A stretch of DNA of 64,000 nt from Globisporangium splendens (Eukaryota; Oomycota; Peronosporomycetes; Pythiales; Pythiaceae): NCBI GenBank assembly GCA_006386115.1, contig VFIW01000014.1, positions 62,001-126,000 of the forward strand, written 5' to 3'. The notes under the pieces are model-generated. The model was not told where the DNA came from. It did no database searches and saw nothing but the letters and a program-made list of their open reading frames with translations. A program made the translations under genes and the position numbers. Of the stretch, positions 23,049 to 34,693 are shown piece after piece. Numbering within the stretch: position 1 is the first letter of the stretch; every line of letters begins with the position of its first letter.

Positions 23049-24216
23049 CAATTCACTATTAAGCCAGACGGCTCACGCGTACAGTACAGTCGAGGCGTCA
23101 CTTGCTGCGAAGCTTCTGGCCGACGTGACGCAATTGTACATTTTATAGAGAAACGCGTGTACACTAATCCAGTTGTACTATCAGTCGACGTACTCCAAGC
23201 TTTCTGACTGAACCTCTTTGGTAGATCCAATCGATTGAGCCTCCAGAGAAGGTCCAAGCGCAACAAGGTTTCGTTTACGCAAAGAGGCAGCGTGCTTTGG
23301 AGACATATATACAACGACAATCGTTCTGGCTTTTTTTTCAATTGAAGGCGGACACGCGAACCACACTTGATCCATATGGTGACACAAACACCTCGGTCTT
23401 CTCGTCACCATCTACTCCCGCTGTAATCACGTGTTCCATTGGTTGTCGTCGATGGCATCGAGGAAACCGGAGACGCCGTATTGGGATGTTGTATTGCTGA
23501 CGTGGTAGGCTTGCCGGTGCTATCGGATACTGTCCCTGACACTGTGGAGATGGCTGTGTGCTTCGCGACGACAGGAATAACTGAAGCGGCCGAAGTATTG
23601 ACACCAGATGCAACGACATTGCTTAGTGAAGGACAGAAGATCATATACGAAGACATCACTGCAATCCGTCGACACATTCGCTGGAACTACAGACTTGTGA
23701 TGACCATTTTCGAAAATGTGTGCGAGCTGCTATCCAACGACTTTCTCAACTGCCTTCGACTCAACAATACACAGTGCTACAGGCAAAAGGACTACTCAAC
23801 ATATCCTACCAGCGACATCAACGGTAGCTTTCCCATGCTGAGATGCCGTCAGGTCTCCACTGACACAATCTTGTAACGTCGCGGGTCGCAAGCAATTGTG
23901 GAAAACGATGAAAGGCAACATGGGTACATTACACACACTCTTCACTCAAAGTCGTAGGTTGACTTTCAAGAATTTGCAGGTTGACTTATAGGTTTAAGAT
24001 CTGTCCCCAGCTGTCCCTCATTTCGGATTTTGTGCGGGACATTTGTAGGTTCGCACTTTGTCAAAGAGCCTGAACTTTACGAAATCAGCTCCTCACGTGA
24101 ATGCGAATTGTGAATGCGAATGAGTGCGGCGATTGTGCAAATCGACGGCAGCGGAGGAACAGACCGCCTGCCCTCCTTTCATAGAGAGAAAGAAGGCGCC
24201 AAGCGCACACACGAGG
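23049..24216. other. Long intergenic region with one unassigned open frame
   Basis: About 1.2 kb. One plus-strand frame (23439-23879) stays open for about 145 codons and includes IYEDITAIRRHIRWNY, but it has no clear ATG, no splice context and no family I recognise. I leave it unassigned. Confidence 0.35.
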
Positions 24217-25395
24217 ATGGAGTCTGCATGGCAGGTACGACGCCTCCTTAGTTCCAATATGCTTCACAAAATGCGGCCATACTGCTTGATGCTTATGAAC
24301 CTGTCTTGTCGTGAAGCAATATCAACTCGTGCTGCAGAAAGCGCCTGTTCGGTACGTTCTCTGTCTGCTGTCATTGCTTTACTGCTTTCCACTCGTGATC
24401 TGGCCATAGCTCATCTATTGCGTCCTGTGGTTTATTTGACTACTGCAACACAGTACTAAGTCGCTGACTTCTGCGACTGTCGCGATGCTCGGTGAAGTGC
24501 TCGGTGCGTGAACCTGCACCTGTGGCGATGGCAGTCGTGCTTGTTTGCTGGTTTTGTTGCTCATGTTTGTCTTACCTATGCAGGGCACTTCTTGAAGCAC
24601 AAAACCTTACGCGTAATGGGATTCTCGATATGCTTACTTACCGTGTGTTTGCGCAGAGTTTCTTACTGTGTGTGTGCTCTGATTTCTAAAACAACAGGGA
24701 CTCTCGCTTCGTCAGATGCTCGCATTTTTCACGTTCGGGTACGTCGAATGCTCGAGTCCACTTGAATTTGCTGTGCCTTCTCCTCACACAATCTTGTTAT
24801 TGCCAACTGCAGTGGATGCGTCACTGGTCCACTACTTCACTACTGGTATGGCTTTCTCGAGACCCAGCGCTTCACCAAGAGCAAATTGGTACGAGTCACG
24901 ATGTCAACTATGCACCACTCTCATTCTAACTCTTTGCCTAATTCGCCTCTCCAGACTCCAAACCAAAAGCTGATCCTTGATCGGTTGGTGTACACTCCCC
25001 CCTTCACGGCTCTGACCATCTTCTCGGTATGTCACTTGTCGTTAATCTGTTGAGATGTCTCTCTCACCCTCGCCTTCATGTGATCAGCTTGGCCTGATGC
25101 GTGGCTCGAGCGTCGAAGCGTCGAAGGAGAACCTGCGCCGCGTGTACTTGGGTGCGCTGCTGATGAACTGGCGCGTGTGGACCGTCACGCAGTGGCTCTC
25201 GTTCCACTACGTGCCGCCGCAGCTGCGCGTGCTCTGGGGTACGTGTCTGTTGTTTCTTTTTCTCCATTGCACCCCCATTCTTATCGCTCTCTCTCTGCGG
25301 TTGGCGGCCGCGCACTTTTTCTTGTGAATGACGGCGTTTCAGGGAACGCCGTGGCGTTGTGGTGGAACTCGTACCTGTCGCTCACGCAGAATTAA
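24217..25395 (+). CDS. Mpv17/PMP22 family membrane protein (nine exons)
   Basis: Nine exons join in frame: 24217-24234, 24338-24351, 24454-24503, 24584-24612, 24698-24738, 24813-24888, 24955-25026, 25088-25238 and 25343-25395. The product of 167 residues is normal for the family. Signature segments are in order: APVRTKSLTSATVAMLGEVL, GGCVTGPLLHYWYGFLETQ, KLILDRLVYTPPFTAL, LLMNWRVWTVTQWLSFHYVP, RVLWGNAVALWWNSYLS. These proteins sit in the inner mitochondrial or peroxisomal membrane with four helices and influence ion or metabolite leakage. The second exon is only 14 bases but supplies part of the KAPVRTKSLTS motif, so it is needed. An alternative longer second exon runs into a stop. Confidence 0.85.
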
Positions 25396-25590
25396 CCCAT
25401 TGAGAGCCCCGTCCCATTTTTGGCATTGCGACACAGATGAGGCGACCATCACTCGTCCGTTCGAGGGGGTACAAAACCTCTATAAATACATACCCAGCGG
25501 TTATTTTTTTCCTTCGTTTCCTTCAATGTTTCCTGAGGGGTATGCTCTATCACAGGCTTTATCAGTTTAGTGACTAGTCACTGGCAGTGA

Positions 25591-27095
25591 ATGAATGTGA
25601 AGCAGTCACACGACTGGCGAGCAGCTCCGAAAAGGAAGAAGGAACAGGTGCACACTCCAATCCGCTCGCTGCCAGATCTGACGTCCGCTCTCCACGCGCC
25701 GCCGCTGGTTGACGAAGCCGCAGATCAGATGCAGACCGCCGCGCCGCAGGAGGTGCCCTCGCTGACGGCGCTCTGCGTCGCGAAACTGGCGCGCGACGCG
25801 CCGCCACGTGCGCTGATGCGCGTGCTCCGGTGAGACGACGTGCATGCTTCTAGCGATGCATTTTCTTTCTTCTCTTTATCTTATTCGTCTTTGTATTTAT
25901 ATATGACAGTCGTCTGCCAGAAGAGCTGGTGATGAGCGTGCTCGCGGGCATGATCGCGTCCAACACGCTCACGGACGACCGCCTCGCGACGTTCTTCATG
26001 GCTGCGCGCCGCGTGCTCCAGCTGCAGGGCTGCTCGATGATCCGAAACTCGATCTTGCGCCAGATCCCGTACCGATGCCCCCACTTGGTGCGTTCTTTGC
26101 TTAGTATATACTGCAATGCTTAGCGTGCATGAATTGCGGCTGACTTATTCGAGAGAAATCGTGTGTTTATGTCGCCTTAGCGCTCGCTTGATTTGTCGAA
26201 TTGCGTGCAGGTGACCAGTACCGTGGTGCGCGCCGTGCTGCAGGGGTGCTCGAATCTGCAGATCCTGCGACTGGATGGCTGTCGCCACATCACAGACGCC
26301 GCTTTCCAGCATGAGCACTCGCCATTCCACACGCTCCGCGCGTGCAGCTCGCTGCAGGTCGTGAGCTTTGCGCGCTGTTCGCAACTCAGTGAAGACCTGT
26401 TGTACTTTCTCGTCAAGACGTGTCGCTCACTTGTGGACATCAACTTCTCCAAATGCAAGAAGATCCAGAGCAACGCGATCCACTTGCTGCTGCGCTCCGC
26501 GACGAACCTGCAGCGACTGAACCTGTCGTTCATGGACGCGACCGACGAAGCGTTCACGGTAGACCCACAGGCGGACCACGTGAATGGATTCTACGCCATG
26601 GGGAAGGAGCTGCGAGTGCTGGATTTGACGCACTGCAAGATCACGGACGCAGCGTTGCTCTCCATGGCGAGGTACTGTCGGCAACTGGAGGAGATGAAGC
26701 TCAGCAGCTGCGACAAAGTCACGGACATCGGTGTCGAGGCGCTCGTGAGCTCGTGTGCGAATCTTCGCGAGCTAGATCTGAACAACTGTGGCTTTGTGAC
26801 GGATCGAGGGATCTCGGCCGTTGGTTTGCATGGCAAGCGCCTCGAGCGACTCAACCTCTCGTGGTGCATGAACATCACCGACAAGTGCATTGTGGACCTG
26901 GCGCGCGGCTGCAGCCACTTGAAGGAGATCTTGCTCGTGTGGTGCACGCAGCTCACGGACGCGTCACTGGATGCGCTGATGACTCTGGACAACAAGGCAG
27001 ACTTGAAGATCCACCTGAGTGGCTGCAAGGGCGTCAGCAAAAGCAAGATCGCGGAAGCACGGCGGGTAGGATTGCAGATTGTCGCCGCAGTATGA
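25591..27095 (+). CDS. Cys-containing LRR (FBXL/AMN1-like) protein (three exons)
   Basis: Exons 25591-25829, 25910-26087 and 26181-27095 give 443 residues. From residue 140 on there are about ten LRR_CC repeats (for example LRELDLNNCGFVTDRGISAV and LERLNLSWCMNITDKCIVDL), the type found in F-box FBXL proteins and AMN1. Residues 75-140 carry a helical region (LMRVLRRLPEELVMSVL) that could be a divergent F-box, but I cannot call one. A substrate-recognition subunit of an SCF ubiquitin ligase is the family's usual role; without a sure F-box this is inference. Nuclear or cytosolic; no signal peptide. Confidence 0.75.
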
Positions 27096-27426
27096 CAGAA
27101 TGAAATATATATGCAAGGACACAAACACACACACAAGAGACAAACAAGTAGTAGACGTGAAGAGAAGATTTTGAGTAACATCAGCTATAACATATCTATT
27201 GAGCAACCAAGAACCGACCAAAACAACATATCAATAAAGCTAACTATGATCCCGAGAAGCGACGACACCATTTTCGCAATTTCTTCTGCAAGATGAAGGA
27301 CCACGACACGATTTCGGACGTCAGCGTTTTGTTTATAGCTCACCCAGCTGCGCGAGCCGAGAATACGTCACAGCACAACATTCTTGGTAGAAATCACCAG
27401 AGCCACAGATGCATGCAGACTGCTAA
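27096..27426. other. Intergenic region
   Basis: About 330 AT-richer bases containing the 3' region of the LRR gene. No other feature seen. Confidence 0.4.
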
Positions 27427-28363
27427 ATGATTCGCGTGTTGCCTGCCGGGGTAGGGCGTGAAAATGGTTCTAGTCCTTCATGGTTGTACGAACTGGTTCC
27501 GGCAGAGCCGCTCCCGACGGTGGACCTCTCGGTGTCACTCAGCTTCCTCAGCCGCGCGGTGCTCAGTCGACTCAATCGACCTCTGGCGAGAAAGTTCCGA
27601 AAACCAATCGCACTCACTGATTTAGTCGCATTTCCATCTTTCCAGCTGCATTGCTGGCCTGCAGAAATGTGGGTGACGTTCAAGCAGATCAAGACGGTCG
27701 ACGCTCGCTCCACGGTCTTTATGGCCGGTAATGTACGCCATTGGTACTGCTCTGCGTTTCCGAAGATAGGTCTGGTAGCCTAGGTTTGCTCAGAGCTCTG
27801 TGCACGCCGTTCAATGTCCTGTTCTCGTTGACCCAGCTCACAGTTGCGTCCATCAGTGTTTGCGATTTCTTCCACTGGGACCAAGGCTGTGCCGTGCTTT
27901 GCCTCATCGCTTGGGGTTGGATTCACTGGGTCCTGGTTCTCGACGAGATCCCGCCGACGGTGCGGACGAAATGGGCTTATAGAAGCGGTTTGTGGTGCTT
28001 GTGCTTTCGACTCTGGTCTGTTCGTATGGTGGGTTGGTTTACGTGCTGGTGTTCGCAGAGGATTTCGACAAAATCTCGGGCCGTGTGATTTGGCAGGGCG
28101 AGACCTTTGGGAGCACCGTTCGGTTGGTCCGCTTGATGCCCGCCTTCTGCAATTGCTTTGCGACGGTGCTGTCGCTGGTTCTACGTCTGCAATGGCGACT
28201 TGTGTGGAACCATTTCGACGTGCTGCTGGTTCTCGACGGCGCGGTTGTCTATGAAAACTACTTGCGCAAGGGAAAGCGTCAGATATCCAGACGCTGGGGT
28301 TCACTCAAACGAGGGCAGGTTCAATGTACAAACGCCGAGCCAATAACACGCCAATCCAGGTAA
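27427..28363 (+). pseudogene. Decayed multi-membrane protein of an oomycete family
   Basis: Three successive frames carry one continuous protein pattern. The first (27427-27783) contains PAEPLPTVDLSVSLSFLSRA and PAEMWVTFKQIK. The second (about 27760-28010) contains LLRALCTPFNVLFSLTQL and WIHWVLVLDEIPPTVRTKW. The third (about 27995-28300) contains LVYVLVFAEDFDKISG and FDVLLVLDGAVVYENYLRKG. The segments match a multi-copy oomycete membrane family that I recognise by pattern only. At least two frameshifts and a stop separate them, with no introns at the joins, so this copy is a pseudogene. Confidence 0.6.
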
Positions 28364-28910
28364 TTATGAGCCCGATGAGCTGGAAGCCCACGCAACATGT
28401 TCCGTTTTCTGTAAAGCTGAAGCATGTTGGCACCATGAGTCCACAGCAACGCTTTCCTTGATCTTGGCAAGTGGCTTCATGGGTACGTGCTCGAAACTGT
28501 CCGAGGCAGAAGACCCTTCACTGGCACGAGCGAGATTTCACTCAAAAAACTTGAAATCCCGCATGAGAACCGACGGCCATGGAACTCTACTTTCAATGAT
28601 TCGCACGAAAATATGCGGCCACGCTGCTGTGCTGCTCTGAACCAGCAAGAAGTTGTGCTCCGACTCGTTTCTTTCTGTTGATGACTGGGCACTCGTGGCG
28701 GACTGGATTGTCGGAGGTCACAACACTCGGCCCTGCGCTTTTATGACTTGAACACTGTCGAGCACTTTTCAACGGACAGCCTAGATCGAATAACGTGAAA
28801 ACGTGAGGTCCATTGACGAAAAGTCCATGGCCACGAGTGCCTTTGCCAGCTATGCCTTGATCTTGTGCATTATCCCTTCTTCTCACGTTTCGCATGCCAT
28901 GCACAGCAGC
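28364..28910. other. Intergenic region
   Basis: About 550 bases, possibly including the eroded end of the preceding pseudogene. Nothing is alignable. Confidence 0.35.
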
Positions 28911-30689
28911 TTACTTGAACTTGATGCTGATGACCACGTGACCTGACCAGTAGTAGTATCCGAGTGCTGCGCTGACAAGGATCCAGAACCACGCGAGCAT
29001 CCGCGCATGATAAATCACCACGAGCACCAGCACCACCATGAAGATCTTCAGCTGCGCACGCATGACTTCATCAAACGTCAGGAAGGATGTGAAGAGAACA
29101 TCTGGCACCGCCGCGATGGCGCGATACACGGAGCAGAACAGCATGCCAGCGAGCACCAGCAGTGCCAGACTCAGCGCATTGTGGCACGCGATGCGCACTT
29201 CAGCATACGTCGTCCAAATGTAGCAGCACCACTTGGCCATTTCACGACACGCGCTCGCGATGTGCGTACTCCAAAGTGCCAGCACTTCTTGAGTGTAGAC
29301 GCATAACGCTTCCAGAGTCTGATGCAATGCGCGTAACATTGTGGTGATTTCGGATCTCCCCATAGTGGCGTAGTAACCAACGATCTGGAGCATTTTTTCG
29401 ACAGGATCAACAACGGCGCGCACTCCTTCTATTACTTTCGAGAGCACGGCAGCGCCACATTTCTTCAGTGCGTCGGGCGCTGGCGGACGATGCCCGTTGC
29501 CAAACGCCGCCACCAGCTGCTCCGCCGCAGTCGCTAGCACTGAGTGACAGGCTGTCACTGAAGGCTGTGTGTCTTCCATTTTGATCACCTCTGTTTCGTG
29601 ATGGTCGGCATCACGCTCGCTCGCAAGCAGAGCAGATGGTTCGCCATCCTCAGGATTCGAGATTACGTGCATCTCGGGTTTCATTCCATTTTCTTCAGCC
29701 ACCAAATCCTCCTCACCGATTAGGAGCGCGCCGGTATTTTCGGATAAATCGGATTCGTAGCCATCGACAAACTCACTGGTCACCTCAACCTTTGGTATAT
29801 CTTGCTCGTCCTCCGACACATCGAATCCAATGCCGTCGACGAACTCACTGATCACCTCAACCTGAGGTTCGTGCTCACCGCCGTTCGTCGAGTCCATTGG
29901 CGCCTCGAAGGTAGTAACATCTTCCCGGTCAACAACCATCTCCTCACCATCTTGCTCATCTGCTGGACGGTCGATTCCCTCGTGCGTGGATGCAAACTTG
30001 CTCTCCACCATTAGGCGCAGATCCGTTCTTTTTTCCGCGAAGATGACACCACGTACTCGAAGTGTCGGTGCCGCAGAACGCTCGTCCTCAACGCGCTCAG
30101 CATTCACACTCGCGTCATCGAAAATGCCAACTTCGTTGAACGTGCTCCTCCGCATATGGCCATCTTCTTCAGCTTCTGGTGAACACTCGTCCACACCTGC
30201 CGCCTCACTTGCACTAATCGCATCTTCACTGTCCATCGTCACCATCGGTACCTTCTTCTTTAGAGGTAGCTGCACTTTGATCCGCTTGAGCGTCGCTCCG
30301 CTCTGCCAATTCGCCGACTCTTCCTCATTCCGCATCGGCAACACGCCGCCATCTTGGTGCTCGTTAATCAACTCCGCTTCAGCAATTATAGCCGCACTGC
30401 CTTCACCTCCTGGCGAAGCGCCAAGCGCCGCGTGTGCTTCCCGATCCATTAGAGTGTCGTCAGGTACGAGAAACAAGTCGCCGTCCTGGTCGCAGCTCTG
30501 CAGCAACCGCGCTGCCTCTTCCTGCGCCGTCTCGAGCGTGAACGCCGCAGGATCGCCCACGTCTTCGTCCAGATCGACCTCGGCATCTAGCGCAAGTGTC
30601 CGCTCTATCGTCGGGTCCGCCGCGCACCACCCACAACAAACGCACCACCACACACACAGCAGCAGCATGGCGTGGCGCCGCATCGTCAT
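28911..30689 (-). CDS. Unrecognised acidic secretory-pathway protein with C-terminal membrane helices
   Basis: The ATG at 30689 places a signal peptide at the start (MLLLCVWWCVCCGWCAADP); the frame upstream is open but has no ATG. The product is 592 residues. Residues 25-400 are acidic and low-complexity, with an internal duplication (VEVISEFVDGIGFDVSED and VEVTSEFVDGYESDLSEN). Residues about 400-510 form a helical, Cys-containing region (HSVLATAAEQLVAAFG, SEITTMLRALHQTLEALCVY). Two or three hydrophobic segments end the protein (LSLALLVLAGMLFCSVY, IFMVVLVLVVIYHARMLAWF). The topology suggests a large acidic luminal or extracellular part anchored near its C-terminus. I recognise no family. Confidence 0.65.
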   Translation of the reverse strand: MTMRRHAMLLLCVWWCVCCGWCAADPTIERTLALDAEVDLDEDVGDPAAFTLETAQEEAARLLQSCDQDGDLFLVPDDTLMDREAHAALGASPGGEGSAAIIAEAELINEHQDGGVLPMRNEEESANWQSGATLKRIKVQLPLKKKVPMVTMDSEDAISASEAAGVDECSPEAEEDGHMRRSTFNEVGIFDDASVNAERVEDERSAAPTLRVRGVIFAEKRTDLRLMVESKFASTHEGIDRPADEQDGEEMVVDREDVTTFEAPMDSTNGGEHEPQVEVISEFVDGIGFDVSEDEQDIPKVEVTSEFVDGYESDLSENTGALLIGEEDLVAEENGMKPEMHVISNPEDGEPSALLASERDADHHETEVIKMEDTQPSVTACHSVLATAAEQLVAAFGNGHRPPAPDALKKCGAAVLSKVIEGVRAVVDPVEKMLQIVGYYATMGRSEITTMLRALHQTLEALCVYTQEVLALWSTHIASACREMAKWCCYIWTTYAEVRIACHNALSLALLVLAGMLFCSVYRAIAAVPDVLFTSFLTFDEVMRAQLKIFMVVLVLVVIYHARMLAWFWILVSAALGYYYWSGHVVISIKFK

Positions 30690-30723
30690 TTTTGAATTCG
30701 CGTTAGAAGTGGCGGTTGTCCAG

Positions 30724-30764
30724 TGCAATGCACAATGCACAATGCAATGCAATGCACAATGCAA
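30724..30764. repeat. Short tandem array of TGCAATGCACAA-type units
   Basis: Imperfect reiteration of TGCAA/TGCACAA just upstream of the ATG at 30689 (minus), so in the promoter or leader of that gene. Confidence 0.8.
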
Positions 30765-30914
30765 CAGTCGATCCCTATGCAACTCAACAGTTTTCACTTA
30801 TCAACCAATGAGAACAGTTTAGAACTCTTATTTCCTGCCAACGACAGGACGCGATTTCCGCATTGAACACGTATCCGCTCGAGAGGTTCAGTCGACAATC
30901 GCGGCACGGGAAGC

Positions 30915-32095
30915 ATGGGCTCGTGGCGGCGCTTTGACATCAACGCCAAGGGCGTGGAGGGCATCCAGGAGCGCACCATCGGCGGCGGCGTCGTGACGCT
31001 GCTCAGCTGCCTCTGTGTCGCCTTCCTGCTCTTCTCCGAGTTCTCCGTCTGGTGGACCGTCGACGTCGCGCACCGCATGCACGTCGACACGGATCCAGTA
31101 CGTTCCTGCCAAAGCTCTCAGTCCCTTTGAATGCCTTGTCGTGTACTAAAGCTCTCTCTATGTATATGCGATTGCTTTGTTTTGCGGGTGCTAAGCAGCA
31201 AGATTTCCCGATCACGGCGGAAGTGGACGTCACGTTCTTCCACGAGAAATGCAACGGTGCCGTGTACAAGCCTGGTGTTGTTTTTACTCCCAAGACACTG
31301 TCTGATGCGTTGTATCGCCTTTGTTTCGTATTTCTTAGACGTCGCGATTGACGTGAGCGACTCGAAAGGCGTCAAGGATATCCTGATCAAGGAGGACATC
31401 AAGGAAGTGCCGTACGGCGACGAAGGCTGCCGCCTCTTTGGCACCGTGACCTTCAAGAAGGTGGCGGGTGACATCATGTTTGCGCACGAGGGCTCGATCA
31501 ACATCTTCTCGTTCTACGAGTTCCTCAACTTCAACTCGTCGCATACGGTCAACCACCTGCGCTTCGGACCGCAGATCCCGAACATGGAGACACCGCTGAT
31601 TGACGTCACCAAGATCATCACCAACAACGGTACGCATGCCTCAAATGATGATTTCATTATAGAACTTTGGAACCAGTATTAAGCGCCTGGTTAACTGTGT
31701 GTCTTTCTTCAGTGGCAGTGTACAAGTACTTCGTCAACATCGTGCCGACCAAGTACATTTACCTGAACGGCGACGCGATCACCACGTTCCAGTACTCGGT
31801 CACGGAGCACGAAACCAAGGTACGAAAGGGAATTTGATTGCATCTTTGCTGCTGTTATAGATCTCGCACAACACTCACGGTGATTCTCTCTCAATAGTCC
31901 AAGGAGAACGGCCAGATCAGTTTCCCAGGGGTGATCTTCTCGTACGAGTTTTCGCCCATCGCCGTCGAGTACATCGAGTCCAAGTCGTCGTTCCTGCACT
32001 TTTTGACGAGCACGAGCGCGATTGTCGGTGGCGTGTTCGCTGTGGCCAGAATGATAGATAGTGCCATCTACAGTGTCTCCAAGAAGATCGACTAG
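30915..32095 (+). CDS. ERGIC1-like ER-Golgi cargo receptor subunit (five exons)
   Basis: Exons 30915-31097, 31199-31256, 31339-31629, 31713-31819 and 31898-32095 give 278 residues, the size of animal ERGIC1 (about 290) rather than ERGIC2/3 (about 380). The N-terminus (RRFDINAKGVEG, then GGGVVTLLSCLCVAFLLFSE) is the cytosolic start and first membrane helix of the Erv41/46 family. The lumenal beta-sandwich ends with VIFSYEFSPIAVEY. The second helix (LTSTSAIVGGVFAVARMID) precedes a short tail ending KKID, a possible ER-retrieval signal. These proteins cycle in COPI/COPII vesicles. Confidence 0.85.
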
Positions 32096-32312
32096 ACAGA
32101 TAAGCGCCATTTTGTATCAGTGAGCAAGAAAAGAAAGAAAGAAAAAGCACGAAGCGGACGATGCCAGAAAAATGTCGTGAAGATCAAGCGAGAAACAACG
32201 CGCAACTTGTATGTCTTAAAGTTTCCCCCATGTTTTTGGTTCTAATGTACATTTCATTCTTCCAAAGACAGAAAGAAGCGCTTCTGCTCTAGATCGACCT
32301 ACACACACACGC

Positions 32313-34250
32313 TTAGACCATTTCGTCCGCGACCAACTCTTGCGCCTCCAACGTGAGATCCTCATTCGCAGGACTGCTGTTGCCATGCTCTCCAACGAGA
32401 TCGTCCTTGAGCAGCGCCACGAGCACCATGGCGTCATGGCTCGGAAGCTCATCGACGACGAGTGCGATGTCGTCCATGATCTCCGCGGCGAGATTGCGCT
32501 TCTGGGTCGTTGAGTCAAAGTCAATAGACGAGAACGCAAACGCCGTCTTCTCGACGACGCGCACGACGGCGTCCAATGACAAAATGCCCATCCGATACAA
32601 CGTGAAACTCGCGCCGATGTACGTACGGAACATGCTGATCCCGTGCTTGTCACACTCGCGCCAACGGTACGAGCGCGCTTTCGTCGCCGACAACGGAGGA
32701 TGAGGTAGTGATGCTCTGCTATTGCTAGATGAGCTGCTGCTGGTGGTTCTAACAGGCGTGTGGTTGCGGATGACGTCGTGGATGAGCACAGCAGAGACGG
32801 CATACAGTGGCGGATTCTTCAGCAGCGCCTTGCCCAGATCGATGTCGCCCTGACCATTGTCACCCACGAAGATGAACCGGTGCTCGCAAAATATGCGCTT
32901 GAACCGCGTAAAGTTCTGTCATGAAGGTGGCAAACACAGCCAGGTAGGTGAGGCAGTCATTCGGTATTCATATGGCTTGACTATGATGACAAACCTTCAG
33001 TTTCCCAGATGCAATGCGCCGCGACCCAAACACATTTGTGAGTCTGCCCATCAGCACTACAGATAAGGCAAAGACAAAATCAGGACCAATTTAAAGCTGA
33101 AGCACAACACAACTTGAGTACAATCGTACGGGTAAAGTTGGTGAACCCGCACGCTCGGAGCTCCTTCGTGGACCGCTGACGCAAGATCTCTGGTCGCGCC
33201 GTGAGGAACGTGATCCGCTGGTCCTTGATCAACTTGCTCGTGCGTTTTTGCCGACTTTCTTCATCGCTGTCGTCGTCGTCCGTGTTGGTTCTACTCGGAC
33301 TCTGCTGTTCCAGATCGTGCGGAGTTAGCGACAACCGCTGCACTTCGTGGACAAACTGGTGGACGCCCGGGTAGACAGTCAGCTCCGGGTACCGTGTGTC
33401 GAACAAAACCGACAAGAGCGTATCATCGATATCACTGTCCATTGTAATAAGAGAACAGTTAGAACCTGCAACAAGACGAAAAAGAGAAGTCATTACAGCA
33501 GGAATTGCCGTACCAAACGAGTTTAAGAGGCGGCACAAAGTTCCCTCTGCGCTTGATTTCGTACGCCTGCACTTCAAAATGCTCCAGGATGACGTCACGG
33601 ATGCTCGCGGACCGGATGCGCTGGTACACGACGCGGAAGATGGACACCTGCCGCTCGACTGCATTTTTCAGTGCGAGACACTCGAGCCCCTCTTTGACGC
33701 AAAAGCATTGCTGCAGAAACTGCGCGACGTCGGACTGCGCGGCGAACTTCTGCAGCGATGCAATGATCGTCGCGATCACGTTCACGTGCAGCGCCTTGAG
33801 ATCCAGTTTGGTGCGACAGAACTGCGCGAAATGCTGCGCCTTGATCTCGGAATTCAGCAGCCGATGCATGCTGATGAGCTTGATGAACTCCTCGACCTCC
33901 TTTGACGATTCGCACTCGGCCAACTCGGCGATCGTGTCGGTGTACAGCGGCACTTTGCCCCTGAAGCGAATGCCTGCAGCCATCGTGCATACGCAGAGAG
34001 AGGTGATCAGATCAGATTATACCACTGTGCTCTAATATAACAAACAGTTATTTGTCGTACGTGCTTTCCTGTCGTTCGCTAGCAATGTTTCCTTCTCGGC
34101 AAAGGACGCCGACGACGGCGTCAGGTGCAGACGCGGCACCTTGAACACCGAGCGCAGCAGCCGCAGCGGATCGAGTCCGTTGCAGAGCAGCGCGACGCAG
34201 ACGCCGGTTAGAACCGCCACAACAGCGAAGAACGGCAGCCACAAGTCCAT
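32313..34250 (-). CDS. APP1-type HAD phosphatase with N-terminal membrane anchor, copy A (five exons)
   Basis: Exons 34250-34061, 33973-33514, 33434-33130, 33056-32995 and 32915-32313 close in frame to 539 residues. An N-terminal hydrophobic helix (FFAVVAVLTGVCVALLC) is followed by a helical domain. The HAD-like core has CDIDDT (catalytic Asp pair), FLTARPE and FVGDNGQGDI, the motif set of the phosphatidate phosphatase APP1 catalytic domain (DUF2183). Yeast APP1 dephosphorylates phosphatidic acid at endocytic sites; membrane anchoring here fits a lipid substrate but is inference. A 40-residue acidic Ser-rich insert (about residues 250-290) separates the motifs. Tandem with copy B, same strand, same intron pattern. 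Confidence 0.75.
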
Positions 34251-34693
34251 GATTCAGGCGCTAAAGGAGTCTTGACAATGCACACACGGAGATGAAGCGT
34301 ACGGAGAGAGGCAGTGTGCGCGAGAGCAGCCACAGCACGTGAGACAGCAGCAGACGGAGAAGCGCGAGTCGCCGGCTGGTGGCGCATATACCGCCGTTCA
34401 AATTGCCACTTGTTGGCTGCTGCGAGTGGGAGAGGCAACTGCGTGCTTTGGGATGCGTCTGAGTCTGAGTAGAACCTTTTCGCTTCCCTTTCTTCTTCGT
34501 GCTTTAGTTTGGGTGCCTGCGCAATCGCTGTTTTGGGACACTAGAAACCATGCGACGTGTGACAAATTCTGAAGCTCTTCACCGAAAGGATCACTTCATG
34601 ACCCAAGCAACCTTTTGTTGGCTCTTTTCAAGTCATTTGATATTGACACATAATTAGCACTACGCTTACAATTTCTAACCAGTGCTCTGGAAA
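34251..34693. other. Spacer between the tandem phosphatase genes
   Basis: About 440 bases. It should contain the promoter of copy A and the 3' end of copy B. Nothing else seen. Confidence 0.45.

Noticed and set aside
23439..23879. A 145-codon open frame
   Set aside because: No ATG, no splice partners and no family; kept only as a note in the intergenic entry.
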